From: Sweltsa coloradensis
Taxonomy: Eukaryota; Arthropoda; Insecta; Plecoptera; Chloroperlidae
DNA length: 64,000 nt
Assembly (NCBI GenBank): GCA_024449915.1
Contig: JAMZAV010004494.1
Location: 61,168 to 125,167, forward strand
Direction of reading: 5' to 3'
A program made the position numbers and the translations under genes. Under the pieces are notes generated by a model, which saw only the letters and a program-made list of their open reading frames with translations, was not told where the DNA came from and ran no database searches. This document shows positions 21,973 to 34,189 of the stretch, one piece after another (within the stretch, counting starts at the first letter, position 1; each line of letters starts with the position of its first letter).

Positions 21973-23158
21973 TTCGTATTGTTAAATGTTAATTGAACGG
22001 TCCAGTTAGACTCACAAATTTAATTCTATATCATAAGGGTTTTGGTCGTAGTAGTGGTGGCAATAGATTCCAACGGCCGATATCAAAAGCTATCAATCAT
22101 CTACGCAAAAAAACTCCCAGTTATCTGGGTTTTGGAGATTGCATGAGGCCTAGGCTACAACTAAATACCACCAAGGAAGTGTCTTACTGGCCCAGTATAG
22201 AGCGAGACCCTTGCATTCCTAGGGATTTATCCATGACGCAAGCCGGAGCGGAAGAAGGGTTGCTCAGGTACTGGACCAAGTAGGCCTAAGACACGGTTTG
22301 AGTATAGGTAGGCCTAGTCCTTTAGGCCTACATGTTAATCTTTCATATTATTTTATTTTAGGCCCGCCTAACTTAAAGTAATGTAGGTTATTATGTATTA
22401 TGTAGGTATAAGGTTACTCAAATGCAATGAAACAATTTTGGAGAATTCCTACTTTTGGAGTTTTGGTGAATGAGTTGATGGCCAAAATGTAGTAGATATG
22501 ACCATTAGTGCATGGTTAAGTATTTAAATGGAGCTGAGATTTATATTTTGAAATATTTTATAATTCTGGCAGCAAATTGAAATGCATGTGCCAACAGCTA
22601 GATTGGTTCGAAGGACATGTACGTCAGGTTGCCATGGAAATAAAGCTGAATCGTTATGAACTTGGGCTGCAAGTCATTATGATCTTCGTTGGCACCCTTT
22701 ATTGAATTAAGTAATGTGATATTTTAAAATATAGTTCGATAGGCCTATATTATATGTTCGTCCTTTCGCAATATACAATCGTCGCCGCGAACAGTTATTG
22801 ACGTGATAGGGTTATGTTTGTCGTTCAATGTCAAAAATACCCCCCCCTAAAACAAATTAAAAATAAAACAATACCACATGAAAGGTAATTATACCTAGCG
22901 GTGGTACAAGAGTCTTCTAGAAATCTCAACTCTTTGTCCAAGGTCTTTGTACAGAGAGCTGTATCAAAGACAATAAATAAAATGATATGATTCTAAGGAA
23001 TGCACTGACCAACAGGTTGCTCATAGATTGGGTATTATATCCGTAGTGTATGGTCCATCTGCGACGACGTGGAATAGCAGTTTACAGCATCTATCCTGAC
23101 TCATTTAGCAAATTGCTCCATCATATTGGAGCGTTTTATAATACAAAGCAATATTATA
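21973..23158. other. Unassigned region
   Basis: The open frame 21993-22283 (+) has no recognisable motif. Nothing else assignable. Confidence 0.4.
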
Positions 23159-23800
23159 CTAGGAAGCTTCGCAAACGCCTTCAGGCGCAGTTGTTGGATG
23201 AGCGTAAGTTTTTAAAAACGAAAAAAAACGTTTTAAAAATTGCGATTTTCATGAGAAATAATTCTCGATTACGCTCAAATTTCAACGATTATCCGTTTTG
23301 TTCATTAAAATTAAGGTTCTGTGAAAAAATCATACAAGGGATTAAAAGCATTAAGGCTAAGAAATTTAATAAAATCGGAAAAAATCAAAATTGCGATATC
23401 ATTGAGAAATAATTTTAGATTGCGCTGAAAGTCACACGAATATATTAATAATAAAATTAAGGTTCTGTGAAAAAACCCATACAAAGGGATAAAGCATGTA
23501 GGTGTTATCAAGTCCGAAGAAATTTTAAAAACTCGAAAAATATAAAAGTGCAATATCATGAGAATAATATTAAGATTGCGGCTCAAAGTCACACGAATAT
23601 ATTAATCATAAAATACAGGTTCTGTGGAATAAAAAATTCATTTCAATCGGATTAAAAGCACGTAGGTGTTATAAGTCCTAAGATTTTTTAATCGAAAAAA
23701 ATCGTATAAATTGCGATTTTAATAAGAAATAATTTTTCGATTGCGCTCACAAAAACGTGGCAGTCTAAGTTTGGGAGAGATTCGAAGGCCGTTTAATATT
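23159..23800 (+). mobile_element. CTAGG superfamily, family beta, copy with central monomers
   Basis: Left end CTAGGAAGCTTCGCAAACGC and CAGGCGCAGTTGTTGGATGAGCG split by CTT. About four diverged central monomers follow, each with GATTGCG, ATTAAGGTTCTGTG and GCATGTAGGTGTTAT. Similarity fades after GATTCGAAGG at about 23785; the usual right terminus is missing. Confidence 0.8.
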
Positions 23801-23907
23801 TAAAACACACAAAATAATTAAATTAAAATTTTTGTAACAAATTGATTGTCGACACTGTCCTTTGTGAAACTATAGGAAAACTACCCCATTAGGACACAAG
23901 ATATCAA

Positions 23908-24538
23908 CTAGGAAAACGCTTAAGTCCAGCGCGTTGATGGAGGAGCGTATTTTTTTTTTTTTAAAACGAAAAAGCGTAAAATTGTGATTTTTTTAATAGA
24001 TAATGTTTCGATATTACGCCAAATTTCACACGAATATTATAACTCATTAAATTAAAGTCTGTGAAAAAAATCATACAATCGGATAAAAGCATAATGTAGG
24101 TTTATCCGTCGAAGAAATGTTTAAAAATCAAAAAACAACGGGAAAATTGCGATTATCATGAGAAATGATTTTCGATTGCGCTCAAATTTCACACGAATAG
24201 ATATAATTACTAAAATTAAGGTTCTGTGAAAAAAATCATACAAGGCAATAAAGCATGTAGGTGTATAAGACGAAGAATGTTTTAAAAATTTAAAAAAATC
24301 GAAAATTCGATTTTATAGAAAATAAATTTTTAGATCGATTTTCCCCCGTGCAGTTCTTCAGTTCAGAGATCACAGTACCTCCATAAAATTTCTCGCAATT
24401 GGAGTATAATTTAGCCGGAATCGTGTTCACAGACACACAAAAATACAAAAAAAAAAAGAAAGAAAGAAAAAAAAACATTCCGGATTTTTTCTCCATTTTA
24501 GTGAAAGGGAATCTTCGCTTCGCTCGCTACGCTCATCG
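23908..24538 (+). mobile_element. CTAGG superfamily, family alpha
   Basis: Left end CTAGGAAAACGCTTAAGTCC with GATGGAGGAGCG; central monomers; right end CTTCGCTTCGCTCGCTACGC followed by TCATCGAA. The inner box and right terminus remain complementary apart from single changes. Confidence 0.85.
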
Positions 24539-24715
24539 AATAACCTTTATCGTTCCTGGTTCAGCGCAAACTAACGCCAACATGATCCTGTCCTGTATGA
24601 AGGAGAAGCTCAAGAAACGGGTAAGACACCTCTTGTCGAGCAGATAAGGGTATATGAATGCTTGAAAGTGTGAGTATAAAATGTGTGTATGTACCTAAGT
24701 TGTTGTTAATAGTTT

Positions 24716-25852
24716 AACACACATAACAAAAACTTGTGAAATACAGCCAAAACCTTTACACACTCAAAAGGAATGAGATCTAAAAAAGGGGCCCAAACTC
24801 ATCTACCCTTCCACATAAACGTACAGTGTCCCTAACAGCATCCTCGAAAAGCTGGCAAAATAGAATTTGCGATTATTAATTAACGTAATAGCTTATCCAA
24901 GTTCTTTTTTTTAATTAAATTTTAAAAGTAATAACATGCAAATTCTATTTTGCCAAGCTTTTTTGAGGATGCTGTTATGGACACTGTACGTTTATGTGGA
25001 AGGGTAGATGAGCTTGGCCCCTTTTTTAGATCTCATTCCTTTTGAGTGTGTAAGGTTTGGCTGTATTTCTACTAGGAAAACGCTTAAGTGCCGCCGCGTT
25101 GTTGGTATGAGCGTAATTGGTGCATTGAGTTGTTAAGTGTTATGCGGATTTTCTGTTGTACTGTGAAAAAATCATTACTTAGTTTATTTTTTTAAAATTA
25201 ATTTAAATTAAATAAAAAATAAAATTTAATTTTAATTTTTGTTAATTATTCGTAATTTTAAAAAAAGAAAAAATTCGTAAAATTTTGATTTTCATAACAA
25301 ATAATTTTTCGATTGCGCTCAGATTTCACACGAATATATAAATTCATGAAATTAAGGTTCTGTAAAAAAATCATTACGATCGGATAAAGCATGTAGGTGC
25401 TATAAGCCAAAGAAATTTGAAAATCAAAAAAATTCCAAAAATTGCCATTTTTTAAAGAAATTTATCTTTCGATAACGCTCAAAATTCACACGAATATATC
25501 AATTCATAAAATAAAGGTTGTGTGAAAAAATTATTACAATCGGATAAAGCATGTAGGTGTTATAAATCGAAGAATTTTGTTAAAAATCGAAAAAAAATCG
25601 TAAAATTGCGATTTTCATGAGAAATAATTTTTCGATCGATTTTTCCCCCCGTGCAGTTCTTCGTTCAGAGATTTCATAGACCTCCATAAAATTTCATCGC
25701 AATTGGAGTATTGGTTTAGCCGGAATCGTGTTCACAGACACACAAAAATACAAAAAAAAAAAAAAACATTCCGGATTTTTTTCTCCATGTAGTGAAATTG
25801 AATCTTCGCTTCGCTCGCTACGCTCATCCAACAAGTTTTTGTTATGTGTGTG
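24716..25852. repeat. Long fold-back element interrupted by an alpha insertion
   Basis: The left arm begins AACACACATAACAAAAACTT (24716) and continues through CACACTCAAAAGGAATGAG to GCAAATTCTATTTTGCC-type sequence at the centre (about 24870-24940). The right arm mirrors it up to GGCTGTATTTC at 25069, then stops. It resumes after the alpha element at 25832 with CAAGTTTTTGTTATGTGTG. The arms are about 155 bp. A distorted copy is at 2480-2990. Confidence 0.85.
25072..25830 (+). mobile_element. CTAGG superfamily, family alpha, inserted in a palindrome arm
   Basis: Left end CTAGGAAAACGCTTAAGTGC, GCATTGAGTTG landmark, about three monomers, right end CTTCGCTCGCTACGCTCATC plus CA. The intact left arm of the host palindrome gives the empty site: GTATTTC then ACAAG. 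The filled site is GTATTTCTA, element, ACAAG, so no target duplication longer than 1-2 bp exists. Confidence 0.9.
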
Positions 25853-26369
25853 ATCTCATTACTTTTTCAAGTTCCATTACAAAATTATTTGCTAAAATAT
25901 AATATTTTTATCAAAGTTGATTTAAATTCTATGGTATTAGCAGTAACAATATAGGATGTAAAATATCTAGACCCGGATTCATGTACATCCTGGGTATAGG
26001 TGGTATAACCATGGTATAACGACGGTATAAGGACTGGACCCCAATTCTTGAGTTCGTGGGAGATGAGTTGAAAACGCAATTTGAAAACGAAGTCGTTTTC
26101 GTTTTCGAAGGAATTGGTATTCTTGAACGGTATCGTGGAAAACGTCATGGGTTGTGAGTTGAAAGCATTGATATTAATTAAACCCCTATAGTAGGCTAGA
26201 TTAGCAGTCTCCTATACCTCCGCACAGGCGCGAGCGTAGCAAATTGAAGATGAAGATTTGGTGTTTTAATTTATGCTTTTTTAATGCAATAAAGTATTTT
26301 ACTGGATCTTGAGAACTATTTGGCCACAAATCGCTCCCATTTGATTAACATGTAAACTGTCATTTTAAG
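25853..26369. other. Unassigned sequence
   Basis: Contains a minus-strand open frame 25885-26148 with no motif I can place. Short imperfect repeats of GGTATAA are present near 26000-26030. Confidence 0.4.
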
Positions 26370-26498
26370 ATGGCTTCTAATTGTACCGGAAGTGGACCAC
26401 CGACTGCTGGTCTACTTGAAAGAGTATCACGAAATCCAAACACTTTAAAAAGATTTGCGTATAGCAAAGAGCTCGAAAAAGTTCTATATTTATTCTAG
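26370..26498 (+). CDS. Possible short coding segment (43 codons), unidentified
   Basis: An ATG in fair context (AAGATGG) opens 43 codons starting MASNCTGSGPPTAGLLERVS and ending in TAG at 26496. The segment has balanced composition and lies in non-repetitive sequence. It is not a family I recognise. It could be a 5' exon read past its donor, an independent micro-ORF, or chance. Confidence 0.2.
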   Translation: MASNCTGSGPPTAGLLERVSRNPNTLKRFAYSKELEKVLYLF

Positions 26499-26944
26499 AT
26501 GGCAGTGCCTTCATAAACGCGGGCCAATCGAAAGACAAGTTGTATGAAATGATTTGATTGTTGCAATTATGTAAACAAACAGTTGAGCAAGTTCATATCA
26601 AAACAATGTTGTGCTGGCATAGGGTTGGCTAGGCTTGTCAAACATGTAATGTAAGTATGAATTTTACTAGTCCTATAGCCAAATGGAACTTTAGACCTAC
26701 ACTTTTGCATTATAAATAATTTTCCACATCTGGGCCTAGGCCAGGGACGGTTTCTGATTTGTTTTATGAGAGTATAATGACACCTTTTCTCGTTCCACAC
26801 AAAGAAGAAAAATTTTAAATGTCCGCTATTTGTTTACGTATCGCACTTTCCCGCCTAACTCTGCTTATACCGTCAACAAGTGTCAAGTAACTATGGTTAC
26901 TTGTTGATTGTATGCCAAGTGTTTAAGGCTTATTTTAAAACCTT
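26499..26944. other. Unassigned sequence
   Basis: No repeat copy recognised; one motif-free minus-strand frame at 26567-26800. Confidence 0.4.
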
Positions 26945-27062
26945 TATTTGGAAGCCTTCCAACAAACTTTTTCAACTTTTTTTTTCAAAAGAGACTATAT
27001 TTCTATAACCTAAATGTCCATGTAAAATATGAACATTGTAGTCCCACCCGTCTGGTCAGAAT
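26945..27062 (+). repeat. Family B fragment
   Basis: TTTTTCAACTTTTT, ATAACCTAAATGTCCATG and CCCACCCGTCTGGTCAGAAT match the B interior; both termini are missing. Confidence 0.8.
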
Positions 27063-27073
27063 CGCGGGCCGAC

Positions 27074-27130
27074 GTATTAGATGTTAGCAGTAGTAGGCAG
27101 TAGTAGGCAGTAGTAGGCAGTAGCTAACAT
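27074..27130. repeat. AGTAGTAGGC minisatellite inside a short hairpin
   Basis: Four copies of the 10-mer AGTAGTAGGC-type unit (the first partial) are bounded by GATGTTAGC on the left and its complement GCTAACATC on the right, so the repeat sits in a hairpin loop. Confidence 0.75.
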
Positions 27131-27390
27131 CCTTAAAGTGATTTTGAGCATGTTTCAAGCCATTTTTTCACCAAGAAGGAATAATCGTACCCCAATAAAA
27201 TTTGGCATGTGTTGTCAGGTACCTAAATCCCCTCGATTGTGATAGTTTTCAAGTTCACATCACGTTACATGACGGCTGGGTAACACCTCGAAATCACCCC
27301 AACTCTGCTTGGTGTATAAGGTGCTTGAGTGTGTAGCGCACCGCGGCTTGGCTGCGGCGCCCTAACGGGCACCTAGATTGTAGCCCATTG
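27131..27390 (-). repeat. Dispersed repeat kappa, short copy
   Basis: In reverse complement it matches the two ends of 47463-48235: TCGAGGTGTTACCCAGCC, TTGAAAACTATCACAATCG and CTGACAACACATGCCAAATT, plus CTAGGTGCCCGTTAGGGCGC. The LINE-like middle is absent. Confidence 0.65.
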
Positions 27391-27444
27391 AAATGTACAT
27401 TGTACATATATGGGACGTAAAACATAGCCTACACACACACATAA

Positions 27445-28220
27445 TTGGATGAGCGAAGCGAAGACTTCAATTTCACCGACCCCCCAAAAAATTTAGCTCG
27501 GTTGTTTTTTTTGTTTTTTTGTTTTTTTTTTGTTTTTTTGTTTTTCCGTCTGTTTGTTCGCTCTCTACCGGGCAAACGGCATATGCGATCTTGATGAAAA
27601 TTTGACACGACCTTCGTTTTCTCTGAACTTAGACTTGCCACGTTTTTGGATACAATCGAAGAAATATTTCTCATGAATATCGTACTTTTACGATTTTTTT
27701 CGATTTTTAGTGCGATATTTTCGTGCCATTTGGGCCAATTCTGACCAAACGGGTGGGGCTACAACGTTCATATTTCACATGGACATTAAGGTAATGGTGA
27801 TGTATTGCTTTCTGAAAGAAAAAGTTGAAAAAGTTAGCCAGAATCGAGAGAAATAAAGCTTTTAATATACGTTTTTTGACTTTTTGTGCGATATTTTCGT
27901 GCATTTGGGCCAATTCTGACCAAACGGGTGGGGCTACAACGTTCATATTATACATGGACATTAAGGTTATGGTGATGTAGTACCTTTTGAAAGAAAATGT
28001 TGAAAAAGTTAGCTAGAATCCATAGAAATATAGCTTTTAATGTAAGATTTTTACGTTAAATAATAACAAATTAACAAGAAACAATAGAAAATTGACAACA
28101 ATCACCTACAATGCGTCGGCAGAAAAACAAAGCACTTGCAAAAGTAAAGATATCCCACGCAAACTAAAAACTTTTAAAAAGCTCATCCATCAACGCGGCG
28201 GGACTTAAGCGTTTTCCTAG
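27445..28220 (-). mobile_element. CTAGG superfamily, family B, with internal duplication
   Basis: Terminus TTGGATGAGCGAAGCGAAG at 27445 and GCGGCGGGACTTAAGCGTTT then TCCTAG at 28220, i.e. a complete B element on the minus strand. A block with GTGCGATATTTTCGTGC and CCAAACGGGTGGGGCTACAA occurs twice (near 27710 and 27885), a period of about 175 bp, showing that B too carries expandable central units. Confidence 0.9.
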
Positions 28221-28387
28221 TAAGTAACAAAACACAATAACAATTACTCAAAAAACGTATTTTATATTTCTTCTAGCTTCATACAGCCTTCCTTAACACA
28301 AAAGAAACTTATTTTGATTGTATTGAAAATAATGAAAATATCAAGTTAAAGTTTTCTTAATATTTTGACGGGAAAAAACGGGCTTTA
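28221..28387. other. Unassigned AT-rich spacer
   Basis: Short non-repetitive sequence between a B element and a SINE. Confidence 0.4.
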
Positions 28388-28540
28388 CGTCACCAGCCTT
28401 CCGTTGGTACCATTGGTAAGATCAGTGACCCGGACAGCCAAGGTCCCGGGTTTAATCCCCGGCGGAGGCACTTTTTTAATTTCTGTCTGTAAGACTATCA
28501 TAACAGCGTCATAGTCGCTTCTATAAAACCGAAAATGAAC
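28388..28540 (+). repeat. tRNA-derived SINE S1, copy 1
   Basis: Head with A-box-like ACCATTGGTAAGATCAGTG and B box GGGTTTAATCCCC. The body CACTTTTTTAATTTCTGTCT then AACAGCGTCATAGTCGC is shared with copies at 46402 and at the split copy flanking 42896-45034. Confidence 0.75.
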
Positions 28541-28788
28541 ATATATAATAATCAATATACTAACACATTAATTTTCGGGTAATACGAGTGGCATTTTTTA
28601 TTTCAATTCCAACATTTTGGACAGTTCTACCAAGATGGTTCTGCCTTCCCATGTTTAAAGATATAAAAACAGTAAAAACAAACGAACAACACCCAACTTC
28701 TTAAAAATGCACTGTAACTGGATATATTCACACGAATTACACGAAACATTATGTGTACATAGACTAACCGTGAAAAGGTTCAGCATAA
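28541..28788. other. Unassigned AT-rich sequence
   Basis: No feature recognised. Confidence 0.4.
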
Positions 28789-29086
28789 TTGGATGAGCGA
28801 AGCGAAGACTTCAATATCACTGACCCCCAAAAAATTTAGCTCGGGTGTTTTTTTTCTCTGTTTGTTTGTTTGCTCCCTACCGGGAAAACGGCATATCCGA
28901 TCTTGATGGAAATTGGAGGGGACCTTCGAAATCTCTGAACTTAGAGGTGTTTTGTTTTTGGGTACAATCGAAGAAATATTTCTCATGAATATCGTACTTT
29001 TACGAAGTTTTTCGATTTTTTGTGCGATATTTTCGTGCCATTTTGGCCAATCCTGACCAAACGGGAGGGGCTACAACGTTCATATT
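28789..29086 (-). mobile_element. Family B right half, interrupted by alpha element E1
   Basis: Begins ATTGGATGAGCGAAGCGAAG and runs to GGGGCTACAACGTTCATATT. The B sequence continues at 29840 (TACATGGACATTAAG) after the 752-bp alpha element E1. Intact B copies read CATATTATACATGG here, so the insertion left no target duplication longer than one base. Confidence 0.85.
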
Positions 29087-29087
29087 G

Positions 29088-29839
29088 TTGGATGAGCGTA
29101 GCGAGCGAAGCGAAGATTCCAGATTCCATTTCTACTACACTGGAGAAAAAAGTCCGGAATGTTTGTTTTTTTTGTATTTTTGTGTGTTTGTTAACACGAT
29201 TCCGGCTAAACCAATAAAATTTTTCTGGAAATTTTTGGAGGCCTTCGAAATCTCTGAACTTAGAACTGCCACTTTTTTGAGCGCAATCAAAAAATTATTT
29301 CTCATGAAAATCGCAATTTTACGATTTTTTTCGATTTTTAAAAACTTTCTTCGACTTATAACACCTACATGCTTTATCCGATTTTAATTATTTTTTCACA
29401 GAACCTTAATTTTATGAATTAAGATATTCTTGTGAAATTTGAGCGCAATCGAAAAATTATTTCTCATGAAAATAGAAATTTAGCGGGTTTTTTCTTTTTT
29501 AAAGCAATTTTGTGACTTATAACACCCACATGCTTTATCTTATTGTAATGATTTTTTCACAGAACCTTGATTTTATGAATTTATATTCGTGTGAAATTTG
29601 AGCGCAATCGAATAATTATTTTTTATAAAAATCGCAATTTTTCAATTTTTTTCTTTTTTTAAAATAATGATTTATTTAAAAAAAAAGTTTATTTTTTATT
29701 AAATTTAATTTAATTTTAAAAAATCTCGAATTTACTAATAATTTTTTTACAGAACAACAGAAAATCCGCTTAACACATGGCAGCTCAATGCACCAATTAC
29801 GCTCATACAACAACGCGGCGGGACTTAAGCGTTTCCTAG
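29088..29839 (-). mobile_element. Alpha element E1
   Basis: 752 bp. Left (element 3') end TTGGATGAGCGTAGCGAGCG, right end GCGGCGGGACTTAAGCGTTT then CCTAG. Two to three central monomers. It is the founder-type copy sitting in family B. Confidence 0.9.
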
Positions 29840-30002
29840 TACATGGACATTAAGATTATGATGATGTAGTACCTTTTGAAAGAAAAAGTTGAAAAAATTA
29901 GCCAGAATCCAGAAGCTGTATACTTACATGACCTAAGCAGTCGCATGCGCTTAGCTGCGGTCGACGACCGTCACCCTAGATAAGGCCACTAGATAAGTTT
30001 AA

Positions 30003-31241
30003 TTGGATGAGCGTAGCGAGCGAAGCGAATATTCCATTCTACTACACTGGAGAAAAAAATCCGGGATGTTTTTTTTCTTTCATTTCTTTTGTATTTTTAT
30101 ATTTTTGTGTGTTTGTGAACACGATTCCGGCTAAACCGATACTCCAATAGTGATGAATTTTTCTGGAGACCTTTCAAAGCTCTGAACTTAGAACTGCCAC
30201 GTTTTTGAGCACAATCGAAAATTATTTCTTATGAAAATCTCAATTTTACGATTTTTTACTACTTAAAAAAAAATCTTGGACTTATAACACCTACATGCTT
30301 TATTCGATTGTAATGATTTTTTTACAGAACCTTAATTTATGAATTAATTAATTTTTGTAAAATTTGAGCGTAATCGAAAAATTATTTCTCATGAAAATTG
30401 TGATTTTACGATTGTTTTATTTAAAACACATTTTTTTGGCTTATAACACCTACATGCTTTATTCGATTGTAATGATTCTTTTACAGAACCTTAATTTTAT
30501 GAATTAAGATATTCGTGTGATATTTGAGTGTAATCGAAAAATAATTTTTTTTTAAGAAAATCGAAATTTTAAAGGTTTTTTTCTTTTTTAAAACATTCTT
30601 TGATGCTTTATCCTATTGAAATGATTTTTTCACATAACCTTAATTTTATAAATTTATATATTTGTGTTAAATTTGAGCGCAATCGAATAATTATTTCTTA
30701 TGAAAATCGCAATTTTACGATTTTTTTCGATTTTTAAAAACTTTCTTCGACTTTATAATACCTACATGCTTGATCCGATTGTCAATGATTTTTTTCACAG
30801 TACATTTATTTTATGAATTAATATATTCGTGTGAAATTTGAACGCAATCGAAAAATTATTTTTCATGAAAATAGAAATTTAGCGGGTTTTTTCTTTTTTA
30901 AAGCAATTTTGTGACTTATAACACCCACATGCTTTATCTTATTGTAATGATTTTTTCACAGAACCTTGATTTTATGAATTTATATTCGTGTGAAATTTGA
31001 GTGCAATCGAATAATTATTTTTTATAAAAATCGCAATTTTTTCAATTTTTTTCTTTTTTTAAAATAATGATTTATTTAAAAAAAAAAGTTTATTTTTTAT
31101 TAAATTTAATTTAATTTTAAAAAAATCTCGAATTTACTAATAATTTTTTTACAGAACCACAGAAAATCCGCTTAACACATGGCAGCTCAATGCACTAATT
31201 ACGCTCATACAACAACGCGGCGGGACTTAAGCGTTTCCTAG
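30003..31241 (-). mobile_element. Alpha element E2
   Basis: 1239 bp with about five or six central monomers; the CCTACATGCTTTAT landmark recurs at roughly 150-165 bp spacing (about 30290, 30440, 30755, 30918). Same termini as E1. Confidence 0.9.
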
Positions 31242-31404
31242 TACATGGACATTAAGATTATGATGATGTAGTACCTTTTGAAAGAAAAAGTTGAAAAAAT
31301 TAGCCAGAATCCAGAAGCTGTATACTTACATGACCTAAGCAGTCGCATGCGCTTAGCTGCGGTCGACGACCGTCACCCTAGATAAGGCCACTAGATAAGT
31401 TTAA

Positions 31405-32621
31405 TTGGATGAGCGTAGCGAGCGAAGCGAATATTCCATTCTACTACACTGGAGAAAAAAATCCGGGATGTTTTATTTCTTTCATTTCTTTTGTATTTTT
31501 ATATTTTTGTGTGTTTGTGAACACGATTCCGGCTAAACCGATACTCCAATAGTGATGAATTTTTCTGGAGACCTTTCAAAGCTCTGAACTTAGAACTGCC
31601 ACGTTTTTGAGCACAATCGAAAATATTTTACGATTTTTTACGATTTTTTTAAAAAAAATTCTTGGACTTATAACACCTACATGCTTTATTCGATTGTAAT
31701 GATTTTTTTACAGAACCTTAATTTTATGAATTAATATATTTTTGTAAAATTTGAGCGTAATCGAAAAATTATTTCTCATGAAAATCGCGATTTTACGATT
31801 TTTTTATTTAAAAAACATTTTTTGGCTTATAACACCTACATGCTTTATTCGATTGTAATGATTTTTTCACAGAACCTTAATTTTATGAATTAAGATATTC
31901 GTGTGAAATTTGAGTGTAATCGAAAAATTATTTTTTATGAAAATCGCAATTTTAGGTTTTTTTCTTTTTTAAAACAATTCTTTTGATGCTTTATCCTATT
32001 GAAATGATTTTTTCACATAACCTTAATTTTATAAATTTATATATTTGTGTTAAATTTGAGCGCAATCGAATAATTATTTCTTATGAAAATCGCAATTTTA
32101 CGATTTTTTTCGATTTTTAAAAACTTTCTTCGACTTATAACACCTACATGCTTTATCCGATTTCAATTAATTTTTTCACAGAACATTAATTTTATGAATT
32201 AAGATATTCTTGTGAAATTTGAGCGCAATCGAAAAATTATTTTTCATGAAAATAGAAATTTAGCGGGTTTTTTCTTTTTTTAAAGCAATTTTGTGACTTA
32301 TAACACCCACATGCTTCATCTCATTGTAATGATTTTTTCAAAGAACCTTGATTTTATGAATTTATATTCGTGTGAAATTTGAGTGCAATCGAATAATTAT
32401 TTTTTATAAAAATCGCAATTTTTCAATTTTTTTCTTTTTTTAAAATAATGATTTATTTAAAAAAAAAGTTTATTTTTTATTAAATTTAATTTAATTTTAA
32501 AAAAATCTCGAATTTACTAATAATTTTTTTACAGAACAACAGAAAATCCGCTTAACACATGGCAGCTCAATGCACCAATTACGCTCATACAACAACGCGG
32601 CGGGACTTAAGCGTTTCCTAG
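31405..32621 (-). mobile_element. Alpha element E3
   Basis: 1217 bp, near-identical in order to E2 with small deletions in the first monomers. Confidence 0.9.
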
Positions 32622-32783
32622 TACATGGACATTAAGATTATGATGATGTAGTACCTTTTGAAAGAAAAGTTGAAAAAATTAGCCAGAATCCAGAAGCTGT
32701 ATACTTACATGACCTAAGCAGTCGCATGCGCTTAGCTGCGGTCGACGACCGTCACCCTAGATAAGGCCACTAGATAAGTTTAA

Positions 32784-34026
32784 TTGGATGAGCGTAGCGA
32801 GCGAAGCGAATATTCCATTCTACTACACTGGAGAAAAAAATCCGGGAAGTTTTTTTTCTTTCATTTCTTTTGTATTTTTATATTTTTGTGTGTTTGTGAA
32901 CACGATTCCGGCTAAACCGATACTCCAATAGTGATGAATTTTTCTGGAGACCTTTCAAAGCTCTGAACTTAGAACTGCCACGTTTTTGAGCACAATCGAA
33001 AATTATTTCTTATGAAAATCTCAATTTTACGATTTTTTACTACTTAAAAAAAAATCTTGGACTTATAACACCTACATGCTTTATTCGATTGAAATGATTT
33101 TTTTACAGAACCTTAATTTTATGAATTAATATATTTGGCCTTGTAAAATTTGAGCGTAATCAAAAAATTATTTCTCATGAAAATCGCAATTTTACGATTT
33201 GTTTTATTTAAAAAACATTTTTTTGCTTATAAAACACCTACATGCTTTATTCGATTGTAATGATTTTTTCACAGTACCTTAATTTTATGAATTAAGATAT
33301 TCGTGTGATATTTGAGTGTAATCGAAAAATAATTTTTTTTATGAAAATCGAAATTTTAAAGGTTTTTTTCTTTTTAAAACAATTCTTTGATGCTTTATCC
33401 TATTGAAATGATTTTTTCACATAACCTTAATTTTATAAATTTATATATTTGTGTTAAATTTGAGCGCAATCGAAAAATTATTTCACATAAAAATCGCAAT
33501 ATGACAATTTTTTTCGATTTTTAAAAACTTTCTTCGACTTATAACACCTACATGCTTTATCCGATTTCAATTAATTTTTTCACAGAACATTAATTTTATG
33601 AATTAAGATATTCTTGTGAATTTGAGCGCAATCGAAAAATTATTTTTCATGAAAATAGAAATTTAGCGGGTTTTTTCTTTTTTAAAGCAATTTTGTGACT
33701 TATAACACCCACATGCTTTATCTTATTGTAATGATTTTTTCACAGAACCTTGATTTTATGAATTTATATTCGTGTGAAATTTGAGTGCAATCGAATAATT
33801 ATTTTTTATAAAAATCGCAATTTTTCAATTTTTTTTCTTTTTTTAAAATAATGATTTATTTAAAAAAAAAAGTTTATTTTTATTAAATTTAATTTAATTT
33901 TAAAAAAAATCTCGAATTTACTAATAATTTTTTTACAGAACAACAGAAAATCCGCTTAACACATGGCAGCTCAATGCACCAATTACGCTCATACAACAAC
34001 GCGGCGGGACTTAAGCGTTTTCCTAG
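32784..34026 (-). mobile_element. Alpha element E4
   Basis: 1243 bp, with a private insertion (TTTGGCCTTG near 33135) and otherwise following E2 and E3. Confidence 0.9.
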
Positions 34027-34189
34027 TACATGGACATTAAGATTATGATGATGTAGTACCTTTTGAAAGAAAAAGTTGAAAAAATTAGCCAGAATCCAGA
34101 AGCTGTATACTTACATGACCTAAGCAGTCGCATGCGCTTAGCTGCGGTCGACGACCGTCACCCTAGATAAGGCCACTAGATAAGTTTAA

